Source: Lentihominibacter butyricus (lineage in GTDB: Bacteria; Bacillota; Clostridia; Peptostreptococcales; Anaerovoracaceae). Taken from it: a stretch of 64,000 bases of DNA. This document shows, one piece after another, positions 17,208-26,039 of this stretch; within the stretch, counting starts at the first letter, position 1, and each line of letters starts with the position of its first letter. The notes beneath the pieces were generated by a model, which was given only the letters and a program-made list of their open reading frames with translations, searched no databases and was not told where the DNA came from. The stretch spans positions 1-64,000 of the forward strand of contig NZ_JAOQJP010000004.1 of the NCBI RefSeq assembly GCF_025567305.1. The letters run 5' to 3'. The translations under genes were made by a program, and so were the position numbers.

Positions 17208-17798
17208 TTACAGTGAGAGACACTTCTTAGGGCACTTGTCAACGCATGCTCCGCACTTAACGCACGCATCTTCATCGACTTTCCAGACTTTCTCTTTTCT
17301 GTCGACTGTTAAAGCATCGCAAGGGCAGTTCTTTGCACAAAGTCCGCAATATACACATACATCCAGATCACACGTGAGTTTGTCTTCACCTGATGCAGCA
17401 TCTGCTTTCTTTTCACCGTCTGCCGGTTTGTCCGCTGCCTTTTTAGGTTCAGGCTTCTTGACCTCGACATCTACTGAATCGACAACTTTCTCTGTTTCCG
17501 GCTCAGTATACTTAGGATTCATGTCGAGACACTTCTTAGGACAAGCTTCGACGCATGCTCCGCACTGTATGCACTGCATTCTGTGGATCTCCCACTTTCC
17601 GCCTTTTCTGTCTACATTGATTGCATCTGCCGGACATTTTCTTCCGCAGATACCGCAAAGTATACACTTGTCAGCGTCGATGTCGATACTTCCTCTTGTT
17701 CTCTCCTGCCATTCTCTTTCCACTACAGGATACATGAGAGTTGCAGGCTTCTTGAATGTGCTTTTTAATACTGTTTTGGCAAATTTAAAAGCTCCCAT
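17208..17798 (-). CDS. echF: Ech hydrogenase ferredoxin-like subunit EchF (four 4Fe-4S motifs)
   Basis: 196-residue polyferredoxin subunit that would carry electrons from ferredoxin to the EchC cluster. Four CxxCxxCxxxCP motifs are visible: two in the N-terminal half (residues about 45-55 and 76-86) and two in the C-terminal half (148-158 and 179-189), joined by a Lys/Pro/Ala-rich linker (about 95-140). EchF of the family usually has about 120-140 residues and two clusters, so the C-terminal half looks like a fused or duplicated 8Fe-ferredoxin. It is last in the operon, 10 bases after echE. Motifs are certain; the role of the extra clusters (electron wire or a tethered ferredoxin) is inferred. 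Confidence 0.88.
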   Translation of the reverse strand: MGAFKFAKTVLKSTFKKPATLMYPVVEREWQERTRGSIDIDADKCILCGICGRKCPADAINVDRKGGKWEIHRMQCIQCGACVEACPKKCLDMNPKYTEPETEKVVDSVDVEVKKPEPKKAADKPADGEKKADAASGEDKLTCDLDVCVYCGLCAKNCPCDALTVDRKEKVWKVDEDACVKCGACVDKCPKKCLSL

Positions 17799-17808
17799 TA
17801 ACTCTCAC

Positions 17809-18891
17809 CTACCTTTCTGTACAACTTATGCATGGGTCGATCGTGAGCACCATCATAGGCACGTCAGCCAGATCGCAGCCCTGCAGGATCTTAACTAATG
17901 CAGGAATATTCATGTTGGTCGGTGTTCTGACACGCATCCTCTGTAAGAATTTAGTGCCTGCACCCTTTGCATAGTAATATGCTTCGCCTCTAGGCTGTTC
18001 AAGTCTCACCATGTATTCACCTTCGACATTTCCCTTTACAGGAACATCTACAGGACCTTCAGGAATCTTGTCTACAGCTTTCTTTATCAGTTCGATCGAC
18101 TGGAATATCTCGCCGATCCTGACTTTACATCTAGCATAGCAGTCACCGGCTTCTTCAAGTACAGGTTCAAAATCCAGTTCCTTGTATACGCCGTGATTGT
18201 TAGTCATTCTCATATCCTGATCGACACCGGATCCTCTCGCCACAGGACCAACTGCACATAATTCGATCGCATCTTCTTTTGAAAGTACGCCGACGCCGCA
18301 CATTCTGTTCTTTACAGAATCATCTTCGATGAATACGTCTGTGATCTCTTTGATCTCAGCTTTTATTCCTTCCAATGTTTCTGCGATCTCTTTAAGTGTA
18401 TCGTTGTCGATATCCTTTCTCATACCGCCGACTTTACAGATGGAGAATATAACTCTGCCGCCTGTAGTTTTTTCCAGGATGTCAAGAATAGTTTCTCTTA
18501 TTCTCCAGCAGTGCATGAACAGGCTCTCGAAGCCGAATGCGTCTGCGAGGAGTCCCAGCCACAGAAGATGGCTGTGGAGTCTTGACAGCTCATGGAGTAT
18601 GGTTCTGAGGTATTCTGCTCTCTCAGGGATTTTTATATCCATAGCTCCCTCGATCGATGCTGCAGCTCCCCATCCGTGACCGAAACTGCAGATACCGCAG
18701 ATACGCTCTATAACATATACCATTTCGGTATATCCCCTTTTTTCCACCAGCTTTTCCAGTCCTCTATGGATAAATCCGATAGATGGAATGGCTTCCACTA
18801 CTGTTTCATCCTCGACTACCAGGTCGATATGAACAGGCTCCGGAAGTACCGGATGCTGTGGTCCGAAAGGAATTATAGTTTTCTTACCCAT
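17809..18891 (-). CDS. echE: Ech hydrogenase large (catalytic) subunit EchE
   Basis: 360 residues, related to [NiFe]-hydrogenase large subunits and NuoD. Both nickel-binding cysteine pairs are present: RICGIC (Cys65, Cys68) and the terminal DPCISC (Cys354, Cys357). These pairs separate a real hydrogenase from complex I NuoD, which lacks them. The protein ends at DPCISCTER with no further residues, so there is no C-terminal extension for a maturation protease to remove. It should reduce protons with electrons from EchC/EchF while EchA/B move ions. Nickel insertion would need HypA-F proteins, which are not in this window. Confidence 0.95.
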   Translation of the reverse strand: MGKKTIIPFGPQHPVLPEPVHIDLVVEDETVVEAIPSIGFIHRGLEKLVEKRGYTEMVYVIERICGICSFGHGWGAAASIEGAMDIKIPERAEYLRTILHELSRLHSHLLWLGLLADAFGFESLFMHCWRIRETILDILEKTTGGRVIFSICKVGGMRKDIDNDTLKEIAETLEGIKAEIKEITDVFIEDDSVKNRMCGVGVLSKEDAIELCAVGPVARGSGVDQDMRMTNNHGVYKELDFEPVLEEAGDCYARCKVRIGEIFQSIELIKKAVDKIPEGPVDVPVKGNVEGEYMVRLEQPRGEAYYYAKGAGTKFLQRMRVRTPTNMNIPALVKILQGCDLADVPMMVLTIDPCISCTER

Positions 18892-18909
18892 ATTAATTAC
18901 CTTCCTTTC

Positions 18910-19269
18910 CTATTTCTTCGGATTCCATGGAGTAGGTTCTGCAACCTTGAAGAAGTTGCCCTCATAATCAAGCTCCATATGCATGAACTTGATACCAAAC
19001 AGGTCATGCATCTCATTCTCATAGATAAATGCAGGCCAGTATGTTCCTGTTATACTTTCAACCTTTTCCTCCGGTGAAATAACCAGTTTTAAATTCGTCA
19101 GGCTGTAGTCCTTGTCAAATGAGTAAATGATTTCGATCTTATCATCCACTACAGTTGCACATGCCTGACCGAATCTGTATCCTTCAGCCTTTAAATCCTT
19201 AACTTTCGTCAAAAGCTGGGAAAGCTCTACAGGCGTGAAGTTCTGTGGTACATCTACTCTTTCGCGCAT
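18910..19269 (-). CDS. echD: Ech hydrogenase subunit EchD (NuoC-like)
   Basis: 119 residues, similar to the C-terminal part of NuoC, with the YWPAFIYENEMHDLFGIKF segment typical of this family (about residues 80-98). Cytoplasmic arm subunit contacting EchC and EchE; it carries no cofactor motif. Its ATG shares bases with the echC stop (TAATG at 19267-19271), implying translational coupling. The weakest-conserved subunit, but position and motif make the call secure. Confidence 0.9.
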   Translation of the reverse strand: MRERVDVPQNFTPVELSQLLTKVKDLKAEGYRFGQACATVVDDKIEIIYSFDKDYSLTNLKLVISPEEKVESITGTYWPAFIYENEMHDLFGIKFMHMELDYEGNFFKVAEPTPWNPKK

Positions 19270-19916
19270 TAGTTTTCCCCTCCTTTTTCTTCCTCAGCAG
19301 TTTCTGTATCTTCTTTTTCTTCGGCAGTCTCTTCCTCAGCAGTTTCTGTCTCTTCTTTTTCTTCGACAGTCTCTTCTTCTGCAGCTTCCTCAGCCTTTTC
19401 AGCTTCTTTTTCTGCAGCTTCCTCTCCTGCTTCAGCGATCTCTTCGAGTTCTTCAGCCTCTTCTTCTGCGATCACTTCTATGTCTTCAGCATTCTTGAGC
19501 TTATCTCTCTTTTCCTGAAGAACTGCCAGGCCTTTTACAACACCGTCTATGATAGCTTCCGGTCTTGCTGCACAGCCCGGAACGTAAACATCTACCGGGA
19601 TAACAGTATCAACGCCGCCTAAGATATTATAGCACTGCTTGAACACGCCTGCCGAGCACGCACATATACCTACAGCCACTACGACTTTCGGCTCGGGCAT
19701 CTGCTCGTATATCTGTTTTACAACATCTTTATTCTGTTCGTTAACGGATCCTGTAACAAGAAACACATCTGCATGTTTAGGGTTTCCTGTATTTATGATA
19801 CCGAATCTTTCCACGTCATACATAGGTGTAAGACATGCCAGGACTTCGATATCGCATCCGTTACAGCTGGATCCGTCATAATGGATGACCCATGGTGATT
19901 TTGCAATATATGACAT
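19269..19916 (-). CDS. echC: Ech hydrogenase small subunit EchC with acidic tail
   Basis: 215 residues. The first 135 match the NuoB/EchC family: CNGC (Cys18, Cys21), GICAC (Cys85) and PGC (Cys115) supply ligands for the proximal 4Fe-4S cluster. From about residue 141 to the end there is an extension of Glu, Ala, Thr and Lys with almost no hydrophobic content, containing a 14-residue tandem repeat encoded by a 42-bp DNA repeat (19290-19373). The family normally stops near residue 145. Located between echB and echD; its start follows AGGAGG. Confidence 0.93.
   Translation of the reverse strand: MSYIAKSPWVIHYDGSSCNGCDIEVLACLTPMYDVERFGIINTGNPKHADVFLVTGSVNEQNKDVVKQIYEQMPEPKVVVAVGICACSAGVFKQCYNILGGVDTVIPVDVYVPGCAARPEAIIDGVVKGLAVLQEKRDKLKNAEDIEVIAEEEAEELEEIAEAGEEAAEKEAEKAEEAAEEETVEEKEETETAEEETAEEKEDTETAEEEKGGEN
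19290..19373 (-). repeat. 42-bp tandem repeat inside echC
   Basis: Two adjacent 42-base units (19290-19331 and 19332-19373) differing at two positions. They keep the reading frame and code for part of the Glu/Thr/Ala-rich EchC tail. Such repeats can change copy number by slippage, so the tail length may vary between strains. Confidence 0.85.
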
Positions 19917-19929
19917 TTCTACACCTCCT

Positions 19930-20799
19930 TTATACTATCAGATACAATACGAAAATATTTATCACGCCGCATACGAGCGCCACGATCCATGCCGATTTGA
20001 AAGCGAACTGCCATTTCATTCTTGCGAAGCAGTTGTCGATGAGCACTTCAAAGAAGTAAGTCAGCAGACAAACAACCACGCCGATAACAGTTCCCCATAC
20101 AGTGCCGTTGGCAAAGAACAGGAATACGAAACCAAGCAGGAATACGTTTTCATACCAGTGTGATATCTCGATCCATCCCAGAGTTCTTCCTGAGAATTCC
20201 GTCGTAAGACCTCTTACCAGCTCCTGGTGAGCGTGATGTGACATACTCAGGTCAAACGGTGATTTTCTGAACTTTATAGTCAGGATGAATACGAATCCGA
20301 TGAATATACCGATAAGCGGAAGGAACGGCATCGATACTCCGCCAAGGATATCTTTTACTGCGAAGCTTCCGCAGTACATGTAAAATCCTATCGCTGTCAT
20401 CAGAACCATAGGCTCATATGCCATCATCTGCAGCAGTTCACGTTCAGCTCCCACCTGTGCATAAGGCGAGTTCGATGAAAATGCCGCAACAATCAGGAAC
20501 GCACTTGCCACTGTGAGCGTAAAGATCACGAGCAGCAGATCTCCTCCTGCGAAGAAGATCGCACCTGACGCCATAACGAAGATGACGAAAATCAGAACAT
20601 AGTAATCCTGCACTCTCGTTACAGTCTGTTTTTCCTTTTCGAAGAGCTTGAGCACGTCATAGAACGGCTGAAGAACAGGAGGACCTACTCTTCGCTGCAT
20701 TCTTGCCGAAAGCTTTCTGTCCAGTCCTGCAAGGAAGCCTCCTACGAAAGGAGCCAGGATCAGGTATGCGATTACAGCTATTATCGTCTTAATAATCAT
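19930..20799 (-). CDS. echB: Ech hydrogenase membrane subunit EchB (NuoH-like)
   Basis: 289 residues with about eight predicted hydrophobic helices; NuoH/EchB family that links the hydrophilic arm to the ion-moving membrane arm. Conserved features: RKLSARMQRRVGPPVLQPFYD in the first cytoplasmic loop (about residues 28-48), the AERELLQMMAYEP glutamates, and KFRKSPFDLSMSHHAHQELV. Start overlaps the echA stop (TAATG), so the two are translationally coupled. Confidence 0.94.
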   Translation of the reverse strand: MIIKTIIAVIAYLILAPFVGGFLAGLDRKLSARMQRRVGPPVLQPFYDVLKLFEKEKQTVTRVQDYYVLIFVIFVMASGAIFFAGGDLLLVIFTLTVASAFLIVAAFSSNSPYAQVGAERELLQMMAYEPMVLMTAIGFYMYCGSFAVKDILGGVSMPFLPLIGIFIGFVFILTIKFRKSPFDLSMSHHAHQELVRGLTTEFSGRTLGWIEISHWYENVFLLGFVFLFFANGTVWGTVIGVVVCLLTYFFEVLIDNCFARMKWQFAFKSAWIVALVCGVINIFVLYLIV

Positions 20800-22730
20800 T
20801 ATGCAGCACCTCCTGTCAGCAGGCTTATAAGAGTTCCGACCATCATGCCTATACCGATAACCAGCATTGCAGTCGTCAGTATGCCGCCTACAAGGTTCAT
20901 CTTCTTTTCACCGAAGTATTTCTCCATATGCCAGTTTCTAAGGGTGAACGATACATCTTTACCCATAGATCCGCGGTAAGTTCTGTTGTCCCCCTCGTTT
21001 ACACCTGCAAGGTATATAGGAACGATCTTTTTCTTCGATTTTCCGAAACCGAATCCTGTTATCAGAATCAGTACTACCAGCATAACAACCATTACGATCA
21101 TGTTGTTTGAAGAAAGCACTGTCGATGCGAGGCCTCCGAATACGCCTTCAAGATAAGGAACGAGCATGTACATCGAAATGACAGGGAATATGAGACATAC
21201 CACGATAGTAAGTCCGACCAGCGTTCCCTGAACGAACCATTCTTCCTTATGTACATCCTGCTGTATGTTCTTTTCATTTGCAACGATAGCTGAAAGCTTA
21301 CCCATCCACTTGATCCAGTAGAATGCTGTCACGGCACTTCCGAAACAGATTATCCCTACGAGGATGAAGTTTCCTGAATCTACAAATGATGTCATTGCCG
21401 CCCACTTTGAAATGAGCATACCGAAAGGAGCCAGGAACATTCCTGCGATACCGATCATCATGAATGCTGCCAGTCTAGGCATTCTCACGAAGAGACCATC
21501 CATGTCCTCGATATCTCTGCTTCCGATATTGTGTTCTGCAGTTCCCACGCATAAGAACAGCAGTGACTTTGTAACAGCATGGAATATGATCAGCATGACG
21601 CCTGCCCATACAGACTCAGCTGTGCCTATACCACCGCATGTTACGATAAGTCCGAGATTTGCTATAGTTGAATATGCCAGCACTCTCTTGGCGTTACTCT
21701 GCGAAATAGCCGCAAACGATGCCATCAGGAATGTGATACCTCCGACCATCATTGTCATGATTCCTGCGAAGTTGCTCATTCCGAGTACCGGAGCCAGCTT
21801 TATTATCATGAATACACCGGCTTTAACCATTGTCGACGAGTGAAGTAATGCCGATGTAGGTGTCGGTGCCACCATAGCGCCGAGCAGCCAGCTGTTGAAC
21901 GGCATCTGAGCCGCCTTTGTGATGCCTGCGAATGCAAAGAATGCAGCAGGGATCGCAACCACTCCGCCATATACCGATCCGATCATGAGCATAGTGCTCA
22001 GTTCTATAGTTCCGAACACCTGACCGAGAATAACGATACCTACGGCAAATCCGAGACCGCCGAGAAGGTTCATGATCAGAGCTCTGAACGCATTGTTCGT
22101 AGCTTCCTTCGTCTTTGTGAAGCCGATGAGCCAGAATGATGAAAGGCTGGTGATTTCCCAGAAGAAATACATCCAGATCATGTTGTTTGAAGTTACCAGA
22201 CCGACCATCGCGCCAAGGAATATAAACATTACGAAGAAGAACCAAGGTCTTCTGTCCTTTTCATCTGCGTGATGATGCTGGAAATCCTTCATGTAACCCA
22301 GCGCATAAACTGTTATCAACGAACCAATAATTCCTATGATCAAGATCATGATCATTGAAAGTCTGTCAACATACATGTTGTTCTGGACTTCAATGCTGTG
22401 ACCCTTAGTAAGTTCAAACCACATGATCAATGGAGTCTGAATCACAGCAAAAAGTGATGCCAGGTATTTCTTATGCTTGATACCTATTATGATGATATAC
22501 AGCGCAAGGAGCGCTTCTATAGCCATCATGACATAGTTTATAGCCTCGTAGTGGAGCTCGAATGTGTCTCCGCCCGATTTGAAATACTGGACAGCCACGA
22601 AGATAGCTGCGGCAGCGATTACAAGAGCTGCAAATTTTACCACAACATCTCTGACTTTATCCTCTTTGCTTACTAAAAGAATCACGGCAATAATTATTGG
22701 AAAACCAATAAGAAAAAGTATAGTGCCCAT
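20799..22730 (-). CDS. echA: Ech hydrogenase membrane subunit EchA (NuoL-like antiporter subunit)
   Basis: 643 residues, mostly transmembrane helices (about 14-16), similar to NuoL and Mrp-type antiporters. The conserved proton/sodium-path elements are visible, for example MYFFWEITSLSSFWLIGF with its key Glu, the AQMPFNSWLLGAMVAPTPTSALLHSS segment and the following KAGVF lysine. It couples H2 formation to ion export. First gene of the operon, with GGAGG upstream and a promoter at 22779-22808. Whether it moves H+ or Na+ cannot be read from the sequence. Confidence 0.94.
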   Translation of the reverse strand: MGTILFLIGFPIIIAVILLVSKEDKVRDVVVKFAALVIAAAAIFVAVQYFKSGGDTFELHYEAINYVMMAIEALLALYIIIIGIKHKKYLASLFAVIQTPLIMWFELTKGHSIEVQNNMYVDRLSMIMILIIGIIGSLITVYALGYMKDFQHHHADEKDRRPWFFFVMFIFLGAMVGLVTSNNMIWMYFFWEITSLSSFWLIGFTKTKEATNNAFRALIMNLLGGLGFAVGIVILGQVFGTIELSTMLMIGSVYGGVVAIPAAFFAFAGITKAAQMPFNSWLLGAMVAPTPTSALLHSSTMVKAGVFMIIKLAPVLGMSNFAGIMTMMVGGITFLMASFAAISQSNAKRVLAYSTIANLGLIVTCGGIGTAESVWAGVMLIIFHAVTKSLLFLCVGTAEHNIGSRDIEDMDGLFVRMPRLAAFMMIGIAGMFLAPFGMLISKWAAMTSFVDSGNFILVGIICFGSAVTAFYWIKWMGKLSAIVANEKNIQQDVHKEEWFVQGTLVGLTIVVCLIFPVISMYMLVPYLEGVFGGLASTVLSSNNMIVMVVMLVVLILITGFGFGKSKKKIVPIYLAGVNEGDNRTYRGSMGKDVSFTLRNWHMEKYFGEKKMNLVGGILTTAMLVIGIGMMVGTLISLLTGGAA

Positions 22731-22778
22731 ACAATCCTCCTAATAAAAATATAACTGGTGAGATAAATTAACACGTTT

Positions 22779-22808
22779 ATTATACATATATGTATGTGTA
22801 ATAATCAA
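22779..22808 (-). promoter_or_regulatory. Putative ech operon promoter
   Basis: TTGATT (22803-22808), 18-base spacer, TATAAT (22779-22784) on the minus strand, about 50 bases upstream of echA. The -10 is perfect, the -35 only fair, and the surroundings are very AT-rich, so the exact call is moderate. Confidence 0.5.
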
Positions 22809-23006
22809 GCTAAAACGAATATACAGAATAATCTAAAAAATTATTTTGCACATAATTCAGAAACTCAGCAAAATCGTTGAAAAATCAAGACAATCTAGTT
22901 TTCCGCCAGGATGGATTTTTGCCATAAACCGGCATCGTTTCCATCGCAGAAACACGCGCATACACATCTGAATCACGCTACTCCGTGTGCGATTTCTGAC
23001 AAAACA
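22809..23006. other. Intergenic region upstream of the ech promoter
   Basis: About 200 bases without a gene, AT-rich at the ech side. An imperfect inverted repeat around CAGAAA...TTTCTG (about 22948-22999) is the only structure I see; no riboswitch or operator pattern that I recognise. Confidence 0.5.
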
Positions 23007-23032
23007 GGAGACCGGCCACTGTACCGGTCTCC
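23007..23032 (-). terminator. Terminator after the APC permease
   Basis: A perfect 9-bp stem GGAGACCGG/CCGGTCTCC (23007-23015 and 23024-23032). The T-tract is modest on the minus strand (TGTTTTG) and better on the plus strand (GCGTTTTTT), so it may act in both directions. It lies about 60 bases after the permease stop. Confidence 0.75.
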
Positions 23033-23090
23033 TTGCGTTTTTTGTATCTATTTGGTCTTTATTTGCGTTTTAAAAGCTGTTCCCGAAAGC

Positions 23091-24773
23091 CTATTTTTTC
23101 TTTGCAGGCTCTACCTTCTTTGAAACGAAGTACAGAACGATGCATGCTACTGCGCATACTGCAGTGAGTATATGCAGACCTGTTCCGATAACGCCTACGA
23201 TAGAATCCACATCTACATTTGAAAGTATTCCGTCGAAGTAGTCACTCGACTCCCATGCATCTGCAGTTCCCCATCCTTCATACCAAGGCATGAATACGCA
23301 TGCTATCACGTTCATGACAGTCATGAGGAAGAACAGGAATGCCATCTTTCTCGTATCTCCTACACCGAGACCAGTCTTAGGATTGAGCGGATAAGCAACA
23401 GGATCCTTCTTCGTAAGTCCGCCGTACATCCTTCTCCAGATGAAGTAGAGTATAGGACCTGAAATTATTCCTATCATTCCGCCCAGATAGTAGTCCGAAC
23501 CGTTGATGAAGAATGCGAATATCGCTACGCAGATAGGCACGATGCATATGAGCGCCAGGAATCCGAATCCGCCGGGAACCTTGAACTTGTATTCGTCTGC
23601 AGGGATCTTCTTTCTGAGCACCATAGCTGAAAGATATACCATGATATACGAAGCAACCAGCAGGCATACGTCCAGTACGATGATGAATCCGAACGGAAGC
23701 ATACACAGAATGAGGTTCACGATACCTACCGACAGTACAGCTACATAAGGTACGCCGTGCTTCTTGTCGCATTTTACAAGGATCGGCGGTGCGAGATAGT
23801 CATCAGCCAGAGAGAAGAATCCTCTCGAACCTGATGCTATGTATGTATTGTAGATCGAGCACTGTGCGAGGATAGCAACCAGTACGAAGAACACGCCCAT
23901 CGCAGGGCCCCAGAATGTTTCGCATACATCTGCATATCCTACCATTCCGGCTTCTGTTCCCCAGTTTTCCCACTGTCCGAGTGAACCGAGCCCACCGATA
24001 GTAGGCAGGATATATACTGCCATGATGAGAGGTACAGTAAGCATAGTTCCCTTAGGTATTACCTGAGGATTTGCGACCTCTCCTGCGATAGTTGACATCG
24101 ATTCATATCCTGAGTACATCCACATGCCGATCGAGATACCTCCTGCTATGTAGAAGAACCAGTCGCCGATTCCCTCTGCAGGCTCAGCCGTGATCTGGAA
24201 CGATATATCCGTACCGCCGCCCCAGTTCATGAATCCGCATATGGCAACGAGACCGAAAGCGACCATTACCAGGATCGATAATATCGTACTTACGATACCT
24301 ACGTCCTTTACTCCGCGTACATTGATATATGTAAACACGATTATCATCAGTGCCTTTATGGCAAATTCACCTACACTTCCGAGATCCCATCTCGATGCAG
24401 CGTAGCCGCCTGCCAGTATAACATAAAGTGTATTGTCGATGTATATGGAGATAGTTCTCCACCATCCTGCCTGGAAACCCCAGAACTCGCCAAAGGCTTC
24501 CTGCACCCATTTGTAATAACCACCTTCCTGAGGTCGTACTGAACCCAGCTCTGAAGCTACCAGACCAAAAGGCAGTCCCCATACGAAAGGCAGTACGCAG
24601 AGCATGATTATCGTCAGTCCCGGACCGCATTCAGGGATCATTTCCTCGATACCGTAGCAGCCTGCAGCTACCAGACAGAATATCATGAATACTACTGTCG
24701 AGACTTTGATGTCATGCTTTTTCAATCCGTGTTCGCCTGTATCAGCGACCTGATTGTTCTGCTGTTGACTCAT
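23091..24773 (-). CDS. APC-family amino acid permease
   Basis: 560 residues from the ATG at 24771-24773, which follows AAGGAGGAAAAA; an upstream ATG would add MFIKEEK and lies over that site. About 12-14 transmembrane helices. The first helix (KVSTVVFMIFCLVAAGCYGIEEM) and the helix 6 segment with GYESMSTIAGEVANP mark the amino acid-polyamine-organocation superfamily. The C-terminal 100 residues contain two more helices after an acid/aromatic loop, and the end is KKK-rich. Substrate not determinable; stand-alone transcription unit with its own promoter and terminator. Confidence 0.85.
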   Translation of the reverse strand: MSQQQNNQVADTGEHGLKKHDIKVSTVVFMIFCLVAAGCYGIEEMIPECGPGLTIIMLCVLPFVWGLPFGLVASELGSVRPQEGGYYKWVQEAFGEFWGFQAGWWRTISIYIDNTLYVILAGGYAASRWDLGSVGEFAIKALMIIVFTYINVRGVKDVGIVSTILSILVMVAFGLVAICGFMNWGGGTDISFQITAEPAEGIGDWFFYIAGGISIGMWMYSGYESMSTIAGEVANPQVIPKGTMLTVPLIMAVYILPTIGGLGSLGQWENWGTEAGMVGYADVCETFWGPAMGVFFVLVAILAQCSIYNTYIASGSRGFFSLADDYLAPPILVKCDKKHGVPYVAVLSVGIVNLILCMLPFGFIIVLDVCLLVASYIMVYLSAMVLRKKIPADEYKFKVPGGFGFLALICIVPICVAIFAFFINGSDYYLGGMIGIISGPILYFIWRRMYGGLTKKDPVAYPLNPKTGLGVGDTRKMAFLFFLMTVMNVIACVFMPWYEGWGTADAWESSDYFDGILSNVDVDSIVGVIGTGLHILTAVCAVACIVLYFVSKKVEPAKKK

Positions 24774-24818
24774 TTTTTCCTCCTTAATAAACAATATATA
24801 GTAACAATTACAGGTATC

Positions 24819-24847
24819 ATTTTAAACATTCAGAAAAAACATTTCAA
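24819..24847 (-). promoter_or_regulatory. Promoter of the APC permease
   Basis: TTGAAA (24842-24847), 17-base spacer, TAAAAT (24819-24824) on the minus strand, about 45 bases upstream of the permease start. A TTGACA at about 24897-24902 lacks a matching -10 box. Confidence 0.55.
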
Positions 24848-24975
24848 CAACTTTCAGTTTATTCAAACGAACACAGCAACTACGTGCATGTTTAGTGTCA
24901 AGTTAGTTGTTTTCGTGTTATTTTTCCTCCGCTCGACACTAAAACAGTATAAGAGATCGTTTTTTACAAAAAATA

Positions 24976-24997
24976 AAAGACGATTCTCATCGCCTTT
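24976..24997 (-). terminator. recR terminator
   Basis: Stem AAAGACGA/TCGCCTTT with one G-T pair (24976-24983 and 24990-24997, 6-base loop), followed on the minus strand by TATTTTTTG. It closes the dnaX-ybaB-recR transcript, about 65 bases after recR. Confidence 0.75.
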
Positions 24998-25063
24998 CAA
25001 TTCACTTTTATGCACTTTTCAGTATGTCTTCATATATCAGAGCGGCATCAGGCCAGACAAACA

Positions 25064-25663
25064 TTAAAGCTCTCTCCTGCCTTCGACTGCCTTGAGCAGA
25101 GTCACCTCGTCGGCATATTCCAGATCCCCGCCAACAGGGATCCCGTGAGCTATCCTGGTCACCTTTATACCCGACGGCTTGATCAGCCTCGCTATGTACA
25201 TGGCTGTCGCCTCTCCTTCAATGTTAGGGTTAGTCGCTATTATCAGCTCTTTCACCGCCTCATCCTGAAGTCTTACGATCAGCGACCTGAGATTGATATC
25301 ATCCGGTCCGATCCCGTCCATCGGCGAAATAGCGCCGTGCAGTACATGGTAGTACCCCCGGTACTCCCTTATCTTTTCCATGGCTACCACATCCTTGGGA
25401 CTCTCCACTACACATATCGTGCTCTTGTCGCGGCTGTCGTCAGAACATATCGCGCACGGATCCGTATCCGTGAGGTTGCCGCAGACCGAGCAGTACGTCA
25501 TCGACTTTTTCGCATCGCTTATCGCATTCGCAAGCTCCATCGCAGATTTTTCATCCATCGACAGTATGTGAAAAGCGAGCCGCTGCGCGGTCTTGCCGCC
25601 TATGCCCGGCAGCCTGGAAAGTTCATTTATCAGCCTGTTCAGCGGTTTTGCATAATACTTCAT
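25064..25663 (-). CDS. recR: Recombination mediator protein RecR
   Basis: 199 residues from the ATG at 25661-25663 (MKYYAKPLNRLINELSRLPG), the family's standard start and length; it overlaps the ybaB stop by a few bases. Helix-hairpin-helix region at the N terminus (LSRLPGIGGKTAQRLA), a four-cysteine zinc motif (Cys58, 61, 70, 73) and a Toprim domain starting with ICVVESPKD (about 83). Works with RecF/RecO in gap repair. Standard dnaX-ybaB-recR order. Confidence 0.97.
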   Translation of the reverse strand: MKYYAKPLNRLINELSRLPGIGGKTAQRLAFHILSMDEKSAMELANAISDAKKSMTYCSVCGNLTDTDPCAICSDDSRDKSTICVVESPKDVVAMEKIREYRGYYHVLHGAISPMDGIGPDDINLRSLIVRLQDEAVKELIIATNPNIEGEATAMYIARLIKPSGIKVTRIAHGIPVGGDLEYADEVTLLKAVEGRREL

Positions 25664-25664
25664 T

Positions 25665-26018
25665 TTAGAGTCCCGGTATTCCAAGACCTGCAGTCAGCTT
25701 GTTCATCTCGTTGCTCGAGATCTCCTCCATCTGTCTCAGCGCTTCGTTAGCAGCTACCATTATGAGATCCTGCAGCATCTCGATATCGTCAGGATCCACT
25801 ACTTCAGGCTTGATCTGGACATCTTTTATCTCTTTCTTGCCTGTCACAACGACAGTTACCGCTCCGCCGCCTGAAGACGCCGACGTCTCCATTTCGTTTA
25901 TCTCATCCTGCAGCGCGTCGATCTTCCTCTGCATAGCCTGCATCTGCTGCATCTGTTTCTGCATGTTTCCCATGCCCTGCGCCTTAGGCTTCTTGCCCGC
26001 TCTCATTCCTTTTCCCAT
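25665..26018 (-). CDS. YbaB/EbfC nucleoid-associated protein
   Basis: 117 residues, normal size. A Lys/Gly/Met/Gln-rich N-terminal part and a coiled helix (about 20-48) precede the conserved VTGKKEIKDVQIKPEVVDPDD strand region. DNA-binding dimer of uncertain cellular role. Between dnaX and recR, its near-universal location. Confidence 0.95.
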   Translation of the reverse strand: MGKGMRAGKKPKAQGMGNMQKQMQQMQAMQRKIDALQDEINEMETSASSGGGAVTVVVTGKKEIKDVQIKPEVVDPDDIEMLQDLIMVAANEALRQMEEISSNEMNKLTAGLGIPGL

Positions 26019-26039
26019 GATTTCTCCTCCAAATATCAG

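Noticed and set aside
16960..17898. A 312-codon open frame on the plus strand over the ech terminator and echF
   Set aside because: Antisense to echF, whose four cysteine motifs are unmistakable on the minus strand; the His/Ser-rich plus-strand product is an artefact.
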